A DNA stretch of 64,000 nt from contig NZ_CP099993.1 in the NCBI RefSeq assembly GCF_024138125.1, positions 1,674,001-1,738,000 on the forward strand, read 5' to 3'. Every line of letters begins with the position of its first letter. The stretch's first letter is position 1. Source of the stretch: Halorussus salilacus (GTDB taxonomy: Archaea > Halobacteriota > Halobacteria > Halobacteriales > Haladaptataceae). The notes under the pieces were generated by a model that saw nothing but the letters and a program-made list of their open reading frames with translations, searched no databases and was not told the DNA's origin. A program made the position numbers and the translations under genes. Below, piece by piece: positions 25,061-33,944 of this stretch.

Positions 25061-25562
25061 ACTACGTCTTTTCGTCGTAGCGACATATATCTGGCTCGCT
25101 CAGAATCGAAGTAACCGAGGGTGACGTTGACTCGGAAGTCTCCATCCGATTGCGACGACCCCGACCAACAGAGAATGGCATCTCGAAAGCCCCTTCGCGC
25201 TCGCCATTGGAGGGAAAACGTCCGCCGAGGTCTCGTTCGCACCGTCGGAACACGCTCCGACGAGCCTGTCCTCGCTTCGCTCGCACAGACTTCGCTCGCG
25301 AGACGGTCGCGCAGACGACCACGGCCTCCGGCCGCGAGCGCGAAGGCCCTCTCAGTCCGACCAACCGCACCGCGGCCGCAGGCCTCGAACCTCCCCAACC
25401 TCTTGCGCTTCTCGGCCTCCGGCCTGCGATGCTCGTCCCTCGCGCGATGATGGCGCGGGCCAAACTGCGGCCCGCGCCAGCACGCGCCGGGTGGTTGATC
25501 TGGGAGTCGTTTCGCGGCCATCTCCTCGATTCATCACGACGACCCGAAAAAGTCCGGTTCGC
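25061..25562. other. gene-free stretch with repeat copy C and a long inverted repeat
   Basis: About 500 bases with no supported gene. The first half holds a 12-bp inverted repeat, CCTTCGCGCTCG at 25192-25203 and CGAGCGCGAAGG at 25335-25346, enclosing a GC-rich insert. The second half is repeat copy C (25358-25494). An AT-rich patch (ACATATATCTGG near 25081) could be the promoter of the DUF5518 gene. Confidence 0.5.
25358..25494 (-). repeat. dispersed intergenic repeat, copy C
   Basis: Read on the minus strand: CCCGGCGCGTGCTGGC, then a 9-bp stem GCGCGGGCC / GGCCCGCGC with loop GCAGTTT, then GCGCGAGGGACGAGCATCG, TTGGGGAGG and a tail CCTGCGGCCGCGGTGCGGTT. The stem sequence differs from those of copies A, B and D at both arms, keeping pairing. 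It sits downstream of the amt gene, whose 3' end is on the same strand. Confidence 0.75.
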
Positions 25563-27215
25563 TCAGACCGCCTCTGGCCCCCGAACCCCGGTCCGGACCT
25601 GACAGGCGTCCTCGACCGGAATCACGAATATCTTCCCGTCTCCCGGTTCGCCGGTGTCGGCGGCCTCGCGGACGGCCTCGACGACCTCGTCGGCCGGAAC
25701 GTCGGCGACCGCGCACTCGACTTTCACCTTCTGGTGGAGGTCGACGGTGTACTCCTCGCCGCGCCACTGGCCGGTCTTGGCGGGCTGGCTCCCCCGCCCC
25801 GAGACGTTCGTGACCGTGAGGCTCGGCGCGCCGATCTGCGCGAGCGCGGTCTTGACCTTCGGGAGGCGGTCGGGCCGCACGACGGCGGTCACGAGCTTGA
25901 TCTCCCCGCCGTTGGGGAGTTCGCCGCCGTCCGTCCGAATCGCGGTCCCCTCGCCCACCTCGGGGCCGAACTCGGGGTAGGTGTCGACGCCGTGTTCGGC
26001 GCTGTCGAGACCGTCGCGCTCGTGGTCGGCGCTGACGCGGGCCTGTCCGACCGCCTTGAACGCGCCGAACACCGCGCCGGTCGCCGCGACGGTCCAGAGG
26101 GTGATGACGCCGACGCCGAGGACCTGAACCGCGAACTGGCTCGCGGAGAAGCCCCCGACCGCGAAGAACGGCATCACGACCGCGCCGAGTATCCCCGCCG
26201 AGCCGTGGACCGGGAACACCGCGCACACGTCGTCTATCTTGAGGCGCTTCTCGACGAACTCGAAGACGAGGGGCAACTGCGCGCCAGCGAGCAGGCCCGA
26301 AATTATGCCGCCGTACCAGACGACGGCGTCGGCGCTGGCGGTCACGCCGACCAGTCCGGCGAGCAGGCCGTTGGCGACGTAGAGGGTGTCGACCTTCCGG
26401 GTCTTGTACAGCGAGACCGCGCCCGCGCCGATGGCCCCCGCGGCCATCCCGAGCGTGGTGTTGAGCGCGACCCGGCCGACGTACGCGAAGTCGCCGAGCG
26501 CGATGGAACCCTCCTCGACGACGAACACCGTCGCGGCGGTACCGACGTTGAAACCGTACCAGCCGAACGCGAGCACGAGCGTCCCCAGCACCGCGAACGT
26601 CAGCGAGTGGCCGGGGATGACGTTGGCCGAGCCGTCGTCGTCGTACCGGTCCAGCCGCGGGCCGATGACGTACGCGGCGGTGAGCCCGGCGACGCCGCCC
26701 ATCCCGTGGACGATCATGCCGCCAGCGAAGTCGGCGAAGCCGAGTTCGAAGAGGAAGCCCTCTCCCCACGTAAAACCGGTCACGACCGGGTAGACGACCG
26801 CCGCGAGCAGGAACGTGTACGAGACGTACGCCCGGAGCTTCGCGCGGCCCGCCACCGCGCCCGAGACGATGGTCGCGGCGGTCATCGCGAACACCGCGCC
26901 GAACAGCCAGTCGACCCACGCGTTCGGGTCCGAGCCGTCGAGCGTCCCGAACAGCGCGTACTCGCCGCCCCCGCTGGTGAGTGCGCCGACCGCCGACGAG
27001 ACTCCCGCGCCGACGAAGAAGAACGCGATCACGCCCACGCTCCACGTCAGCAGGTTCTTCGTGAGCTGATTGGCGACGTTCTTCGACCGGACCTGCCCGG
27101 CCTCCAGCATCGCGAACCCCGCGTGCATGAAGAAGATGAGGAAGGTCACCAACAGCACCCACATCGTGTTGACGCCCTCCGCGAGCACCGCGAGTTCCTC
27201 GGGCGACTGCATCAC
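25563..27215 (-). CDS. ammonium transporter fused to a PII (GlnK) signal protein
   Basis: 550 residues. Residues 1 to about 410 form an Amt-type channel with about eleven helices; [23 protein letters not shown] is the conserved start, and the pore histidines appear in [12 protein letters not shown] and FPVHGSAG. Residues about 436-550 are a complete PII domain: [18 protein letters not shown], the T-loop with [10 protein letters not shown] (Tyr near 489) and the C-terminal [18 protein letters not shown]. Separate GlnK trimers normally plug Amt trimers; here the two are in one polypeptide with a linker of about 25 acidic residues. No separate glnK or amt gene is nearby. Start is one of two adjacent methionines. 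Confidence 0.93.
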   Translation of the reverse strand: MMQSPEELAVLAEGVNTMWVLLVTFLIFFMHAGFAMLEAGQVRSKNVANQLTKNLLTWSVGVIAFFFVGAGVSSAVGALTSGGGEYALFGTLDGSDPNAWVDWLFGAVFAMTAATIVSGAVAGRAKLRAYVSYTFLLAAVVYPVVTGFTWGEGFLFELGFADFAGGMIVHGMGGVAGLTAAYVIGPRLDRYDDDGSANVIPGHSLTFAVLGTLVLAFGWYGFNVGTAATVFVVEEGSIALGDFAYVGRVALNTTLGMAAGAIGAGAVSLYKTRKVDTLYVANGLLAGLVGVTASADAVVWYGGIISGLLAGAQLPLVFEFVEKRLKIDDVCAVFPVHGSAGILGAVVMPFFAVGGFSASQFAVQVLGVGVITLWTVAATGAVFGAFKAVGQARVSADHERDGLDSAEHGVDTYPEFGPEVGEGTAIRTDGGELPNGGEIKLVTAVVRPDRLPKVKTALAQIGAPSLTVTNVSGRGSQPAKTGQWRGEEYTVDLHQKVKVECAVADVPADEVVEAVREAADTGEPGDGKIFVIPVEDACQVRTGVRGPEAV

Positions 27216-27550
27216 GACCGCTCGACCTCCCCTCCGTCCGCGGTCGCGGGAATCTCGACCAGATCGTCTGGACGACTGTTCAGGAAAATCTCGGATTCTT
27301 CTGAGTTCGTATTGCGTTTCACGATATACCGTGACGGCAAAGCACTACATAAGGGTAATCGTTGAAATATTCGAAAATTCTGCGTCGGGCGTGGACGCTC
27401 GGTCGGTTTACAATCGAATACTACGGATATAAGGTTGTATTCCGTCCAGAAATCGGACGCTCGGCGGGCCGGTTTCCGGACGTTCGTCGACCCTGCTCGC
27501 GGTCGCGGTGCGACCGCGAGCAGGTGGCCGTGCGCGCGAGAATCGACCGA
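27216..27550. other. amt upstream region and hemB 3' end
   Basis: Holds no gene. The right part carries the hairpin 3' of hemB (27492-27524). The AT-rich stretch around 27340-27385 contains a TATA-like CTTATGTAG on the minus strand and would serve the amt fusion gene, with a leader of about 100 bases. A partly symmetric TTTCGAATATTTC patch (about 27363-27377) might be an operator, but I cannot support that. Confidence 0.4.
27492..27524 (-). terminator. 15-bp perfect hairpin 3' of hemB
   Basis: CCTGCTCGCGGTCGC (27492-27506) pairs with GCGACCGCGAGCAGG (27510-27524) with loop GGT, about 27 bases after the hemB stop codon on the minus strand. Similar in form to the hairpin behind hemL. Confidence 0.5.
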
Positions 27551-28531
27551 TTAGAGACGCTCTGCCACGTCCTCCGCGAAGTACGTCAGAATCAGGTCCG
27601 CGCCCGCTCGCTTTATCGACACCAGCGACTCCAGCGCGACCGACTCCAAGTCCAGCCACCCCTTCTCGGCGGCGGCGTGGAGCATCGCGTACTCCCCGGA
27701 GACGTTGTAGGCCGCGACCGGGTGGTCGAACTCCTCGCGGATGTCGGACACCACGTCCAGATAGGGGAGCGCGGGCTTGACCATCAGCACGTCGGCGCCC
27801 TGTTCCACGTCGAGGGCGACTTCCCGTAGGGCCTCGCGTCGGTTCGCGGGGTCCATCTGGTAGTGCCGCCGGTCGCCGAACGCGGGCGCGCCGTCGGCGG
27901 CGTCGCGGAAGGGGCCGTAGAACGCCGACTCGTACTTTGCGGCGTAGCTCATGATGGGAACGTCCGAAAAGCCCTCGTCGTCCAGCGCCTCCCGGATCGC
28001 GCCCACCGTCCCGTCCATCATCCCGGAGGGCGCGACCATGTCGGCCCCGGCCTCGGCGTGGGAGACCGCTATCTTCCCGAGCAGGTCGAGCGTCTCGTCG
28101 TTCTCCACGGTCAGTCGGGCGGCCGACTGGGCGTGGTCCTCCAAGATTCCGCAGTGGCCGTGGCTGGTGTACTCGCAGAGGCACACGTCCGTGATCACGT
28201 AGGCGTCTGTCTCGCGCTTGACCCGCCGGGTCGCCTCCTGCACCACCCCGTCGTCGGCCCACGCGCGGGTGCCTCGCTCGTCCTTCGACTCGGGAATCCC
28301 GAAGAGCACGACCGACTCGACGCCGGTTTCGAGGACCTCCTCGACGCGGGCGACCGATTCGTCGACCGGCACGCGCTCGTGGCCGGGCATCGACTCGATT
28401 TCGACGCGCTCGTCTGCCGTCGCGTCCACGAAGACGGGGGCGATGAGGTCCTCGGGGCACACGTCGGTCTCGCTCACCATCCCGCGGATGCCGTCCCGCC
28501 GGAGTCGGCGGGGCCGGTCGGTGATGTCCAT
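27551..28531 (-). CDS. hemB: porphobilinogen synthase (delta-aminolevulinate dehydratase)
   Basis: 326 residues. Clear signatures are the metal-binding [14 protein letters not shown], the active-site lysine region [28 protein letters not shown] with the Schiff-base lysine, and [14 protein letters not shown] near the C-terminus. The three cysteines place it in the zinc-dependent group. It condenses two molecules of 5-aminolevulinate into porphobilinogen, which HemC then uses. ATG 28531 is used because the family starts at [14 protein letters not shown]; a nine-residue in-frame extension exists. Its strong hairpin lies at the 3' side. Confidence 0.96.
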   Translation of the reverse strand: MDITDRPRRLRRDGIRGMVSETDVCPEDLIAPVFVDATADERVEIESMPGHERVPVDESVARVEEVLETGVESVVLFGIPESKDERGTRAWADDGVVQEATRRVKRETDAYVITDVCLCEYTSHGHCGILEDHAQSAARLTVENDETLDLLGKIAVSHAEAGADMVAPSGMMDGTVGAIREALDDEGFSDVPIMSYAAKYESAFYGPFRDAADGAPAFGDRRHYQMDPANRREALREVALDVEQGADVLMVKPALPYLDVVSDIREEFDHPVAAYNVSGEYAMLHAAAEKGWLDLESVALESLVSIKRAGADLILTYFAEDVAERL

Positions 28532-28656
28532 GTCCGACACTTGCGGGCGGGGTCCCAAAACCGCGTCGCTCGTCTCCGCGGCGGGTCACGGCCTGCTCCA
28601 TCGCGGGCCGCGAGTCGCTCCGTCCCGGGTCACAACGCATTTAATCCGCCCCGCTG

Positions 28657-29379
28657 ATGTGGTACTCGATGGAGGCCCTTTCGCTCGTTTCGCTCCCCGA
28701 GGTGCCGCTCGCTTCCGGACTCGTCCTGTTGCTCGCTGGCGTCCTGCTGTCGAACGCGGCCGGGACCAGAGCCCGCCAGTTCGTCTCCGAGAACGGCGTG
28801 CTGTTGCTCACGGTCGGCATCGTGGCGCTCGCGGTCGTCGGTATCGGCCTGTTCTTCATCGGCAACGAGCGACTCGCGCGCCAGTGGCTCGACCAGTACG
28901 GCCTGCTCGCGCTGTTCTGCATCCTCGTGCTGGAGGGGGCGATGCTCCTCTACTTCGCACCGAGCGAGAGCCTCGTCCCGCTCGGGGTGACCCTGCTCGC
29001 GGAGGGTCCCGGCGACCTCGACAACATCGCGGGAGTCATCCTCGTCGCGGTGGTCGGCGCGACCATCGGCCAGTACGCCCTCTTCCTGCTCGCCAAGCGC
29101 GGCGGCCGGGAGTACCTCCTCGGCAAGCGGTGGTTCCGAATCGACGAGGACCAGCTCGACCGCTTCGACGGGTGGTTCCAGAAGTGGGGCCGAATCGTCG
29201 TCCCGGTGAGCAACGCCCTCCTCTTCACTCGGGGCATGCTGACCGTCCCGGCCGGGTTCGCGGAGATGCGCGACTGGGAGTTCGTCGTTCTCTCGGCGCT
29301 GGGCACGCTGATATTCCAGTCGTGGCTCGCGGCAGCCGCGCTGTACGCGGTCGAACTCGGCTTCCTCGGATTCCTCTGA
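28657..29379 (+). CDS. DedA/SNARE-associated family membrane protein
   Basis: 240 residues and about six hydrophobic helices. The RGMLTVPAGFAEMRDWEF motif near residue 200 corresponds to the conserved R-x3-P-x-x-A/G-G-x2-M-x2-F element of DedA proteins, and FLLAKRGGREYLLGKRWFR is the amphipathic loop before it. DedA proteins are now linked to lipid flipping; in archaea the role is not established. Two near-by ATG codons (28657 and 28669) are possible starts. It is divergent from hemB and its 3' end is followed by two hairpins before the antitoxin gene. Confidence 0.8.
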   Translation: MWYSMEALSLVSLPEVPLASGLVLLLAGVLLSNAAGTRARQFVSENGVLLLTVGIVALAVVGIGLFFIGNERLARQWLDQYGLLALFCILVLEGAMLLYFAPSESLVPLGVTLLAEGPGDLDNIAGVILVAVVGATIGQYALFLLAKRGGREYLLGKRWFRIDEDQLDRFDGWFQKWGRIVVPVSNALLFTRGMLTVPAGFAEMRDWEFVVLSALGTLIFQSWLAAAALYAVELGFLGFL

Positions 29380-29441
29380 ACCGAGGACCTCTCCGAACCC
29401 CGAGGCGTCAGACCTAACACGTTGGGGACCGTAGGCCCATC

Positions 29442-29527
29442 TGCGCTCGCGTGCCCACTTCATCGCGTGCCATGCCATGAACTTCACGCGAGCGCACTTC
29501 CGCGCGCCGGGACGCGCGGTCGTTTTT
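29442..29527 (+). terminator. two hairpins and a T-run after the DedA gene
   Basis: TGCGCTCGCGTG (29442-29453) and CACGCGAGCGCA (29485-29496) can pair over a 31-base loop. A second stem CCGCGCG / CGCGCGG (29500-29506 and 29513-29519) is followed by TCG and five T residues, an intrinsic-terminator-like form. The first could also be part of an unannotated RNA. Confidence 0.5.
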
Positions 29528-29585
29528 GCATACTCGACTCGCCGTACCAAGGTTCAAATACGAAAACGGCCAACGGTTTGATATC

Positions 29586-29888
29586 ATGAGTTCCTCGGTA
29601 GAGCTATCCGACCGGGCGAAACGCCGATTGGAGCAGTTGCAGGCCAAAATCGAGGTCGCGACCGACCGCGAGGTGAGCCAACGCGAGGTCCTCGACCGAA
29701 TCGTCAGCAGAGGGTACGAGTCGAAGAGGGCGGTCGTCGCTTCGTTCCGGGACGAGGCCGGGACGCGCTCGGACGACGACTGGGAGGGCCTCTCGGAGGA
29801 CGAGATAGACGCGTTCCTCTCGGAAACGTTCGCCTCCGGGGCGGAAACCGACGAAGACGATATCGACAAAATACTCTACGGAGAATGA
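29586..29888 (+). CDS. antitoxin-like small protein (VapB partner)
   Basis: 100 residues. SSSVELSDRAKRRLEQLQAK and a later TDREVSQREVLDRIVSRGY look like a ribbon-helix-helix style DNA-binding N-terminus followed by an acidic C-terminal tail (ETDEDDIDKILYGE) that would bind the toxin. It overlaps the PIN-domain gene by four bases (ATGA). ATG 29586 is preferred because in-frame sequence before it has no acidic character and includes a TATA-like TTCAAATAC about 34 bases upstream. VapB antitoxins usually autorepress the operon. Confidence 0.8.
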   Translation: MSSSVELSDRAKRRLEQLQAKIEVATDREVSQREVLDRIVSRGYESKRAVVASFRDEAGTRSDDDWEGLSEDEIDAFLSETFASGAETDEDDIDKILYGE

Positions 29889-30322
29889 GTCTGTTCATCG
29901 ATACGGGCGTCTTCTACGCCCAGTCCGACCGCGATGCACACCGACACCCGACCGCGAACGAAGCTCTCGAATCCGTTCTGTCGAGCGAATACGGCCGATT
30001 GTACACGAGCGATTACGTCTTCGCCGAGACGGTGACGCTCACGAGAAAGCGTACCGGACGTTTCGAGTACGCCAATCGAATCGGTGACCGCATTCTCGGA
30101 AAGGGGGACTTCCCCCACGTTATCGAAACGATAACCACCTCCGAGGAACTGTTTCAGCGCTCCATAGAGACGTTCGAACGCTACGACGACCACGACCTGA
30201 GCTTCACCGACGCCTCGACCGTCGCGCTCGTTCGGAGTCTCGACATCGACGCCGTTCTCGCGTTCGACGACGACTTCGACGGGCTCGTCTCGCGTCTCGA
30301 CCCGAGAGAAGTCGCGTCCTAG
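29885..30322 (+). CDS. vapC: PIN-domain toxin (VapC-like ribonuclease)
   Basis: 145 residues. The four PIN acids are visible: Asp6 in FIDTGVF, Glu in FAETV (near residue 48), Asp in FTDAS (near 117), and the DDDFDG cluster near 136. VapC proteins cleave specific RNA, often tRNA or rRNA, and are inactivated by the antitoxin encoded just upstream with ATGA overlap. The stop codon overlaps by four bases the stop codon of the convergent Fe-S oxidoreductase gene. No mobile element is adjacent. The target RNA is unknown. Confidence 0.9.
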   Translation: MSLFIDTGVFYAQSDRDAHRHPTANEALESVLSSEYGRLYTSDYVFAETVTLTRKRTGRFEYANRIGDRILGKGDFPHVIETITTSEELFQRSIETFERYDDHDLSFTDASTVALVRSLDIDAVLAFDDDFDGLVSRLDPREVAS

Positions 30323-32445
30323 TCGGCCGCGACCTCGGCGCGCTCGGTCGCACCGATGGCCTCGACCAGCAGTTCCGAGACGTCGACGATTTCGATGTCG
30401 TCCTCGTAGTCGCCGGTCTTGCGGCCGTCCTCGTACATCGTCATGCACATCGGGCACGCGACGACGAACTTCTCGACGGCCCCGCCAGCCTCGGTGTCTT
30501 CGAGGGCCTCGCGGAGGCGCTCCTCGCTGGGCTTGGGGTCCTCCTCGAAGTCCATCCAGAGGCCGCCCCCGCCGCCGCCACAGCAGAAGCTGTCCTCGCG
30601 GTTGCGGGGCATCTCGGCGAGGTCGCAGCCGGTCCCGGCCACGATTTCGCGCGGGGCCTCGAACTCGCCGTTGTACCGCCCGAGGTGACACGGGTCGTGG
30701 TAGGTGACGGTGTAGTCGAGTTCGGTGCCCGAGAGGCCGAGCGCGCCGTCGCGGAACAGGTCCTCGACGACCTGCGTGTAGTGGAACACGTCCTCGGCGG
30801 TCCACGCGCACTCCTCGAACTCGGGGTACTCGTTCTGGAAGGTGTTGTAGCTGTGGGGGTCGGTGCAGACGATCTTGTCGTACTCGCAGTCCTGTATCGC
30901 GGCGGCGTTGTCCTCGACGAGCATCTCGTAGAGGCCCTCCTCGCCGACCCGGCGCACGTCGTTGCCCGCGGTCTGTTCGTCGTCGTAGAGGATTCCGTAG
31001 CTGACGCCCGCCTCCTCGAAGATGGTCGCCAGCGACCGCGCTATCTTGCGGTTTCGCTCGTCGTAGCTCGGGTAGTCGCCGACGTACCAGAGGTACTCGA
31101 CGGGTTCGTCGCGGGCGTCGGGCACCTCGAAGTCGAGGTCGTCGACCCAGTCGGGGCGCTTGCGGTCGGGTTCGCCGAACGTGTTGCCGTTCTGGAACAC
31201 GTTCATCATCGCGTCCTGGACGTTGGCGTCCATCTGGCCCGACTCGGTGAGCCGTCGGTTCATCTGGGTGAACTGCTCGACGTGCTCGATTTCGACGGGG
31301 CAGGCGTCCATGCACGCCATGCAGGACATGCACGACTCCATCGTCTCCGCGGCGATGACCGAGTCGCCCCCGTCGGCGACGATGGGCTTCTCCTCGGTCC
31401 GGCCCGCGTCCAAGTCCTCGCGGTACTGCTTGAGGTCGAGAATCACGTCGCGGGGGTCGAGCGGCCGGTCGGAGGCCTTCGCGGGGCAGACCGACGAACA
31501 CCGGCCGCACTTGGTGCAGGCGTCGTGGTCGAGCAGTTCCTTCCACGAGAAGTCCTCGATGGAGCCGTGGCCGATCTCCTCGGGCCCGGCGTCGTCGGGG
31601 ACGCCCGGCAGGCGCTTGCCCGCCATCTCGTCGCGTGTGACGACGTTGGCGAACGACGAGATCATGTGGAACGGCTTGGCGTACGGCACCGCGGCGACGA
31701 ACGCCAGCGCGAGCAGGGCGTGGGACCACCACACCGCGGGGTACGCGGCGGTCGCCATCTCGGGGGTGACGCCCGCGACCTGCAACACGTCGTAGACGAA
31801 CCACCCGACGAAGCTCACGGTCTCGAACGAGACGTCGCGGGTCGCGCTCGTGCCCAGAATGCGGACGCCCTCGGTGAGGTAGCCCCCGACCCCGAGCAGG
31901 AACAGCGTCCAGACGAACAGGTCGTCCTCGGTGGAGGTGTGCTTGCCCCAGAGCCGAGCGTTCCGGACCCAGTAGCGCCGGTAGATTGCCATCCCGACGC
32001 CGACCACGAACAGCAGGCCCATCGCGTCCATCACCAGCGAGTACGAGAGGTAGAAGTCGCCGACGAAAAAGGAATCCCGACCGAGTCCCTTCGTCCAGAT
32101 GTCCATGTCGATGGCGAGGATGGTGGTGCCGATGAACAGGGTCAGAAAGCCCCAGAGGATGAACGCGTGCATCACGCCAGCGTAGAGGTCCCGGTCGAAC
32201 TGCTTCTCGTTGGTGAACACGATCTTCGCCGCGGAGAGGACCCGGCCCGGCAGGTCGTCGAGTCGGTCGAACCACGACTCGGTCCCCCGCGAGTAGGTCG
32301 CGAACCGGTCGTAGACGCCGTACAGGAAGATGGCTATCGCCACCGCCGAGAGGTAGTAGAAGAGGGCTTCCCCGAGGTGCCCGATCTGCCAGAACGTCGG
32401 ACGGGTCACCTCGTCACCCGCCTGCGCCAGCGCGAATGTTGCCAT
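30319..32445 (-). CDS. membrane Fe-S oxidoreductase (heterodisulfide-reductase/GlpC-related)
   Basis: 708 residues. The first about 280 residues hold several membrane helices, resembling a nitrate-reductase gamma/HdrE-like cytochrome-b domain. Two 4Fe-4S ferredoxin-type clusters follow (CTKCGRCSSVCP near 312 and CMSCMACMDACP near 371). The C-terminal half carries two CCG-type domains: HDPCHLGRYNG and SFCCGGGGGGLW, then a final CPMCMTM. This is the HdrD/GlpC-type Fe-S architecture, here fused to its own membrane anchor. It probably transfers electrons between a soluble donor and quinone, as inferred for the haloarchaeal family; the partner is not known. The 3' end overlaps the vapC stop codon. 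Confidence 0.9.
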   Translation of the reverse strand: MATFALAQAGDEVTRPTFWQIGHLGEALFYYLSAVAIAIFLYGVYDRFATYSRGTESWFDRLDDLPGRVLSAAKIVFTNEKQFDRDLYAGVMHAFILWGFLTLFIGTTILAIDMDIWTKGLGRDSFFVGDFYLSYSLVMDAMGLLFVVGVGMAIYRRYWVRNARLWGKHTSTEDDLFVWTLFLLGVGGYLTEGVRILGTSATRDVSFETVSFVGWFVYDVLQVAGVTPEMATAAYPAVWWSHALLALAFVAAVPYAKPFHMISSFANVVTRDEMAGKRLPGVPDDAGPEEIGHGSIEDFSWKELLDHDACTKCGRCSSVCPAKASDRPLDPRDVILDLKQYREDLDAGRTEEKPIVADGGDSVIAAETMESCMSCMACMDACPVEIEHVEQFTQMNRRLTESGQMDANVQDAMMNVFQNGNTFGEPDRKRPDWVDDLDFEVPDARDEPVEYLWYVGDYPSYDERNRKIARSLATIFEEAGVSYGILYDDEQTAGNDVRRVGEEGLYEMLVEDNAAAIQDCEYDKIVCTDPHSYNTFQNEYPEFEECAWTAEDVFHYTQVVEDLFRDGALGLSGTELDYTVTYHDPCHLGRYNGEFEAPREIVAGTGCDLAEMPRNREDSFCCGGGGGGLWMDFEEDPKPSEERLREALEDTEAGGAVEKFVVACPMCMTMYEDGRKTGDYEDDIEIVDVSELLVEAIGATERAEVAAD

Positions 32446-32528
32446 ATCTTACAGGCGGGACACGACGCGCATAAGTTTTACCGACTCGCACGGCTCCATC
32501 CGCCGAAAACGCACAAAGAGTTTATCGT

Positions 32529-33236
32529 TCAAACGAGCGCCCACGCCACCAGTCCCGCGCTCGCCGCCATCACCGGCGCGTCGGCGCGAGAGAACGACAG
32601 GCGGGGAAGCGTGGGGTTCCACGCGAAACACCGCGCCCGGAGCGCGAGCGCGAACCGGTCGGCCCGGGCGAGCGCCCGGGCCAGACCCGCGACGCCGACC
32701 AGTCGCATCCGCGCGACGAGCGACCGCTGGTCGCCGAGTCGCGCGGCCGAGGCGTCCCGAATCCGGCCGAGGTCGGCCCGCAGGACCGGCAGGAACCGGA
32801 AGACGAACCCCACGCCGGTCCCGAGCAGTCGGCCGGTCTTCCCCGGCACGAGGCGCTGAATCGCGGCCCGCGAGTCCCGTACCGGGGTCGTTCGGAGGTA
32901 GGCCGCGCTCACGAGCAGGACGAGGACGACCCGATAGCTCGCGAGCGCGACCTCGACGCCCTCCTCGGGTCGAATCCACGGCGGGCCGAGGGTCGCGGCC
33001 GCCACCACCGGCCCCGCGAGGAGGAAGGGGAACACGTACCGGTAGGCCGCGAGCGCGTTCCCGAGCGACACGCCCGACGCCCGGAGCGCGACGGCGACGA
33101 CCCCGGTCAGCGCGAGCAGTCCCCGGGGGTCGGTGTGGGCGAACGCCGCGACCGCGAACCCGGCCTGAAACGCCAGCTTGCTCCGGGGGTCGAGTCGATG
33201 GGCGAACGACTCGCCCGGTCGGTACGAGAACGTCAC
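32529..33236 (-). CDS. ecfT: energy-coupling factor transporter membrane subunit EcfT (BioN-like)
   Basis: 235 residues starting at a GTG that overlaps the ecfA stop codon (GTGA). FSYRPGESFAHRLDPRSKL is the classic EcfT start, and the two short coupling motifs of the T subunit are visible as DASAARLG-type (RDASAARLGDQ) and RADRFALALRARCF. Five hydrophobic helices are present. It transduces ATP hydrolysis from EcfA to the substrate-binding S component, here BioY. Order bioY-ecfA-ecfT on one strand forms a complete dedicated BioYMN-type biotin importer. Confidence 0.9.
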   Translation of the reverse strand: MTFSYRPGESFAHRLDPRSKLAFQAGFAVAAFAHTDPRGLLALTGVVAVALRASGVSLGNALAAYRYVFPFLLAGPVVAAATLGPPWIRPEEGVEVALASYRVVLVLLVSAAYLRTTPVRDSRAAIQRLVPGKTGRLLGTGVGFVFRFLPVLRADLGRIRDASAARLGDQRSLVARMRLVGVAGLARALARADRFALALRARCFAWNPTLPRLSFSRADAPVMAASAGLVAWALV

Positions 33237-33940
33237 GGCGCGCGCACTCCGAGGTCGCCGAGTCGCTCGCGGGCGCTCGCTGGCGGGGCGTCGACCGCGA
33301 CTCGCCCGTCCCGGAGCGCGACCACGCGGTCGGCGAGGTCCCACACGTCTCGGAGGTCGTGGGTGACGACCACGACGCCCGTCCCCGCCTCGCGTAGCGC
33401 GCGGAGTCGCCCGACCACCGACTCGCGCGCCGGGGCGTCGAGCCCGGTGAAGGGTTCGTCCAGCACGAGGTGGTCGGGCTCCATCGCGAGCGCCCCGGCG
33501 ATGGCGACGCGCTCGCGCTCGCCGCCCGAGAGCTCGTCGATGCGGTCGTCGCCCCGCCCCGTCATGTCGACGGCCGCCAGCGACTCCTCGACCCGGCGGT
33601 CGATCTCGTCGCGGGCGAGACCGAGGTTCTCCGGGCCGAAGGCCACGTCGGCCCCGACCGTCGCGGAGACGAAGGCGTCGCGGGGCTGTTGGAACACCAT
33701 TCCCACGCGCGTCCGGGCGGCCACGAGGTCCTCCGCGACGGGGGTGCCGTCGACCAGCACCTCGCCCGAATCGGGTTCGAGCAGGCCGTTGAAGTGTCGG
33801 ACCAGCGTCGACTTGCCGCTCCCGTTGGGTCCGGCCACCACGACGAACTCCCCGTCCGGAATCGAGAGGCTCACGCCGTCGACCGCGGCCGGACCCGCCT
33901 CGTCGCCGTACCGGTGGACCAGATTCCGGGTCTCTATCAT
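33233..33940 (-). CDS. ecfA: energy-coupling factor ABC ATPase EcfA (BioM-like)
   Basis: 235 residues. Walker A is GPNGSGKST, the Q-loop region is VGMVFQQPRDAFVSATV, the signature is LSGGERERVAIA, Walker B is HLVLDEPFTGLD and the switch histidine is in VVVTHDL. Only one ATPase gene is present, so the transporter would use a homodimer or share another EcfA. The start lies four bases after the bioY stop codon and the stop overlaps the ecfT start, so the operon is translationally coupled. Confidence 0.94.
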   Translation of the reverse strand: MIETRNLVHRYGDEAGPAAVDGVSLSIPDGEFVVVAGPNGSGKSTLVRHFNGLLEPDSGEVLVDGTPVAEDLVAARTRVGMVFQQPRDAFVSATVGADVAFGPENLGLARDEIDRRVEESLAAVDMTGRGDDRIDELSGGERERVAIAGALAMEPDHLVLDEPFTGLDAPARESVVGRLRALREAGTGVVVVTHDLRDVWDLADRVVALRDGRVAVDAPPASARERLGDLGVRAP

Positions 33941-33944
33941 CCGG

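Noticed and set aside
24973-25602. Overlapping ORFs of 100-180 codons in the amt downstream region
   Set aside because: They are Arg/Pro/Ala-rich, occur on both strands and coincide with the non-coding repeat copy C.
29876-32275. Long shifted-frame ORF on the same strand as the Fe-S oxidoreductase
   Set aside because: It overlaps the real gene in another frame and its translation is Arg/Pro/Gly-rich without domain features.
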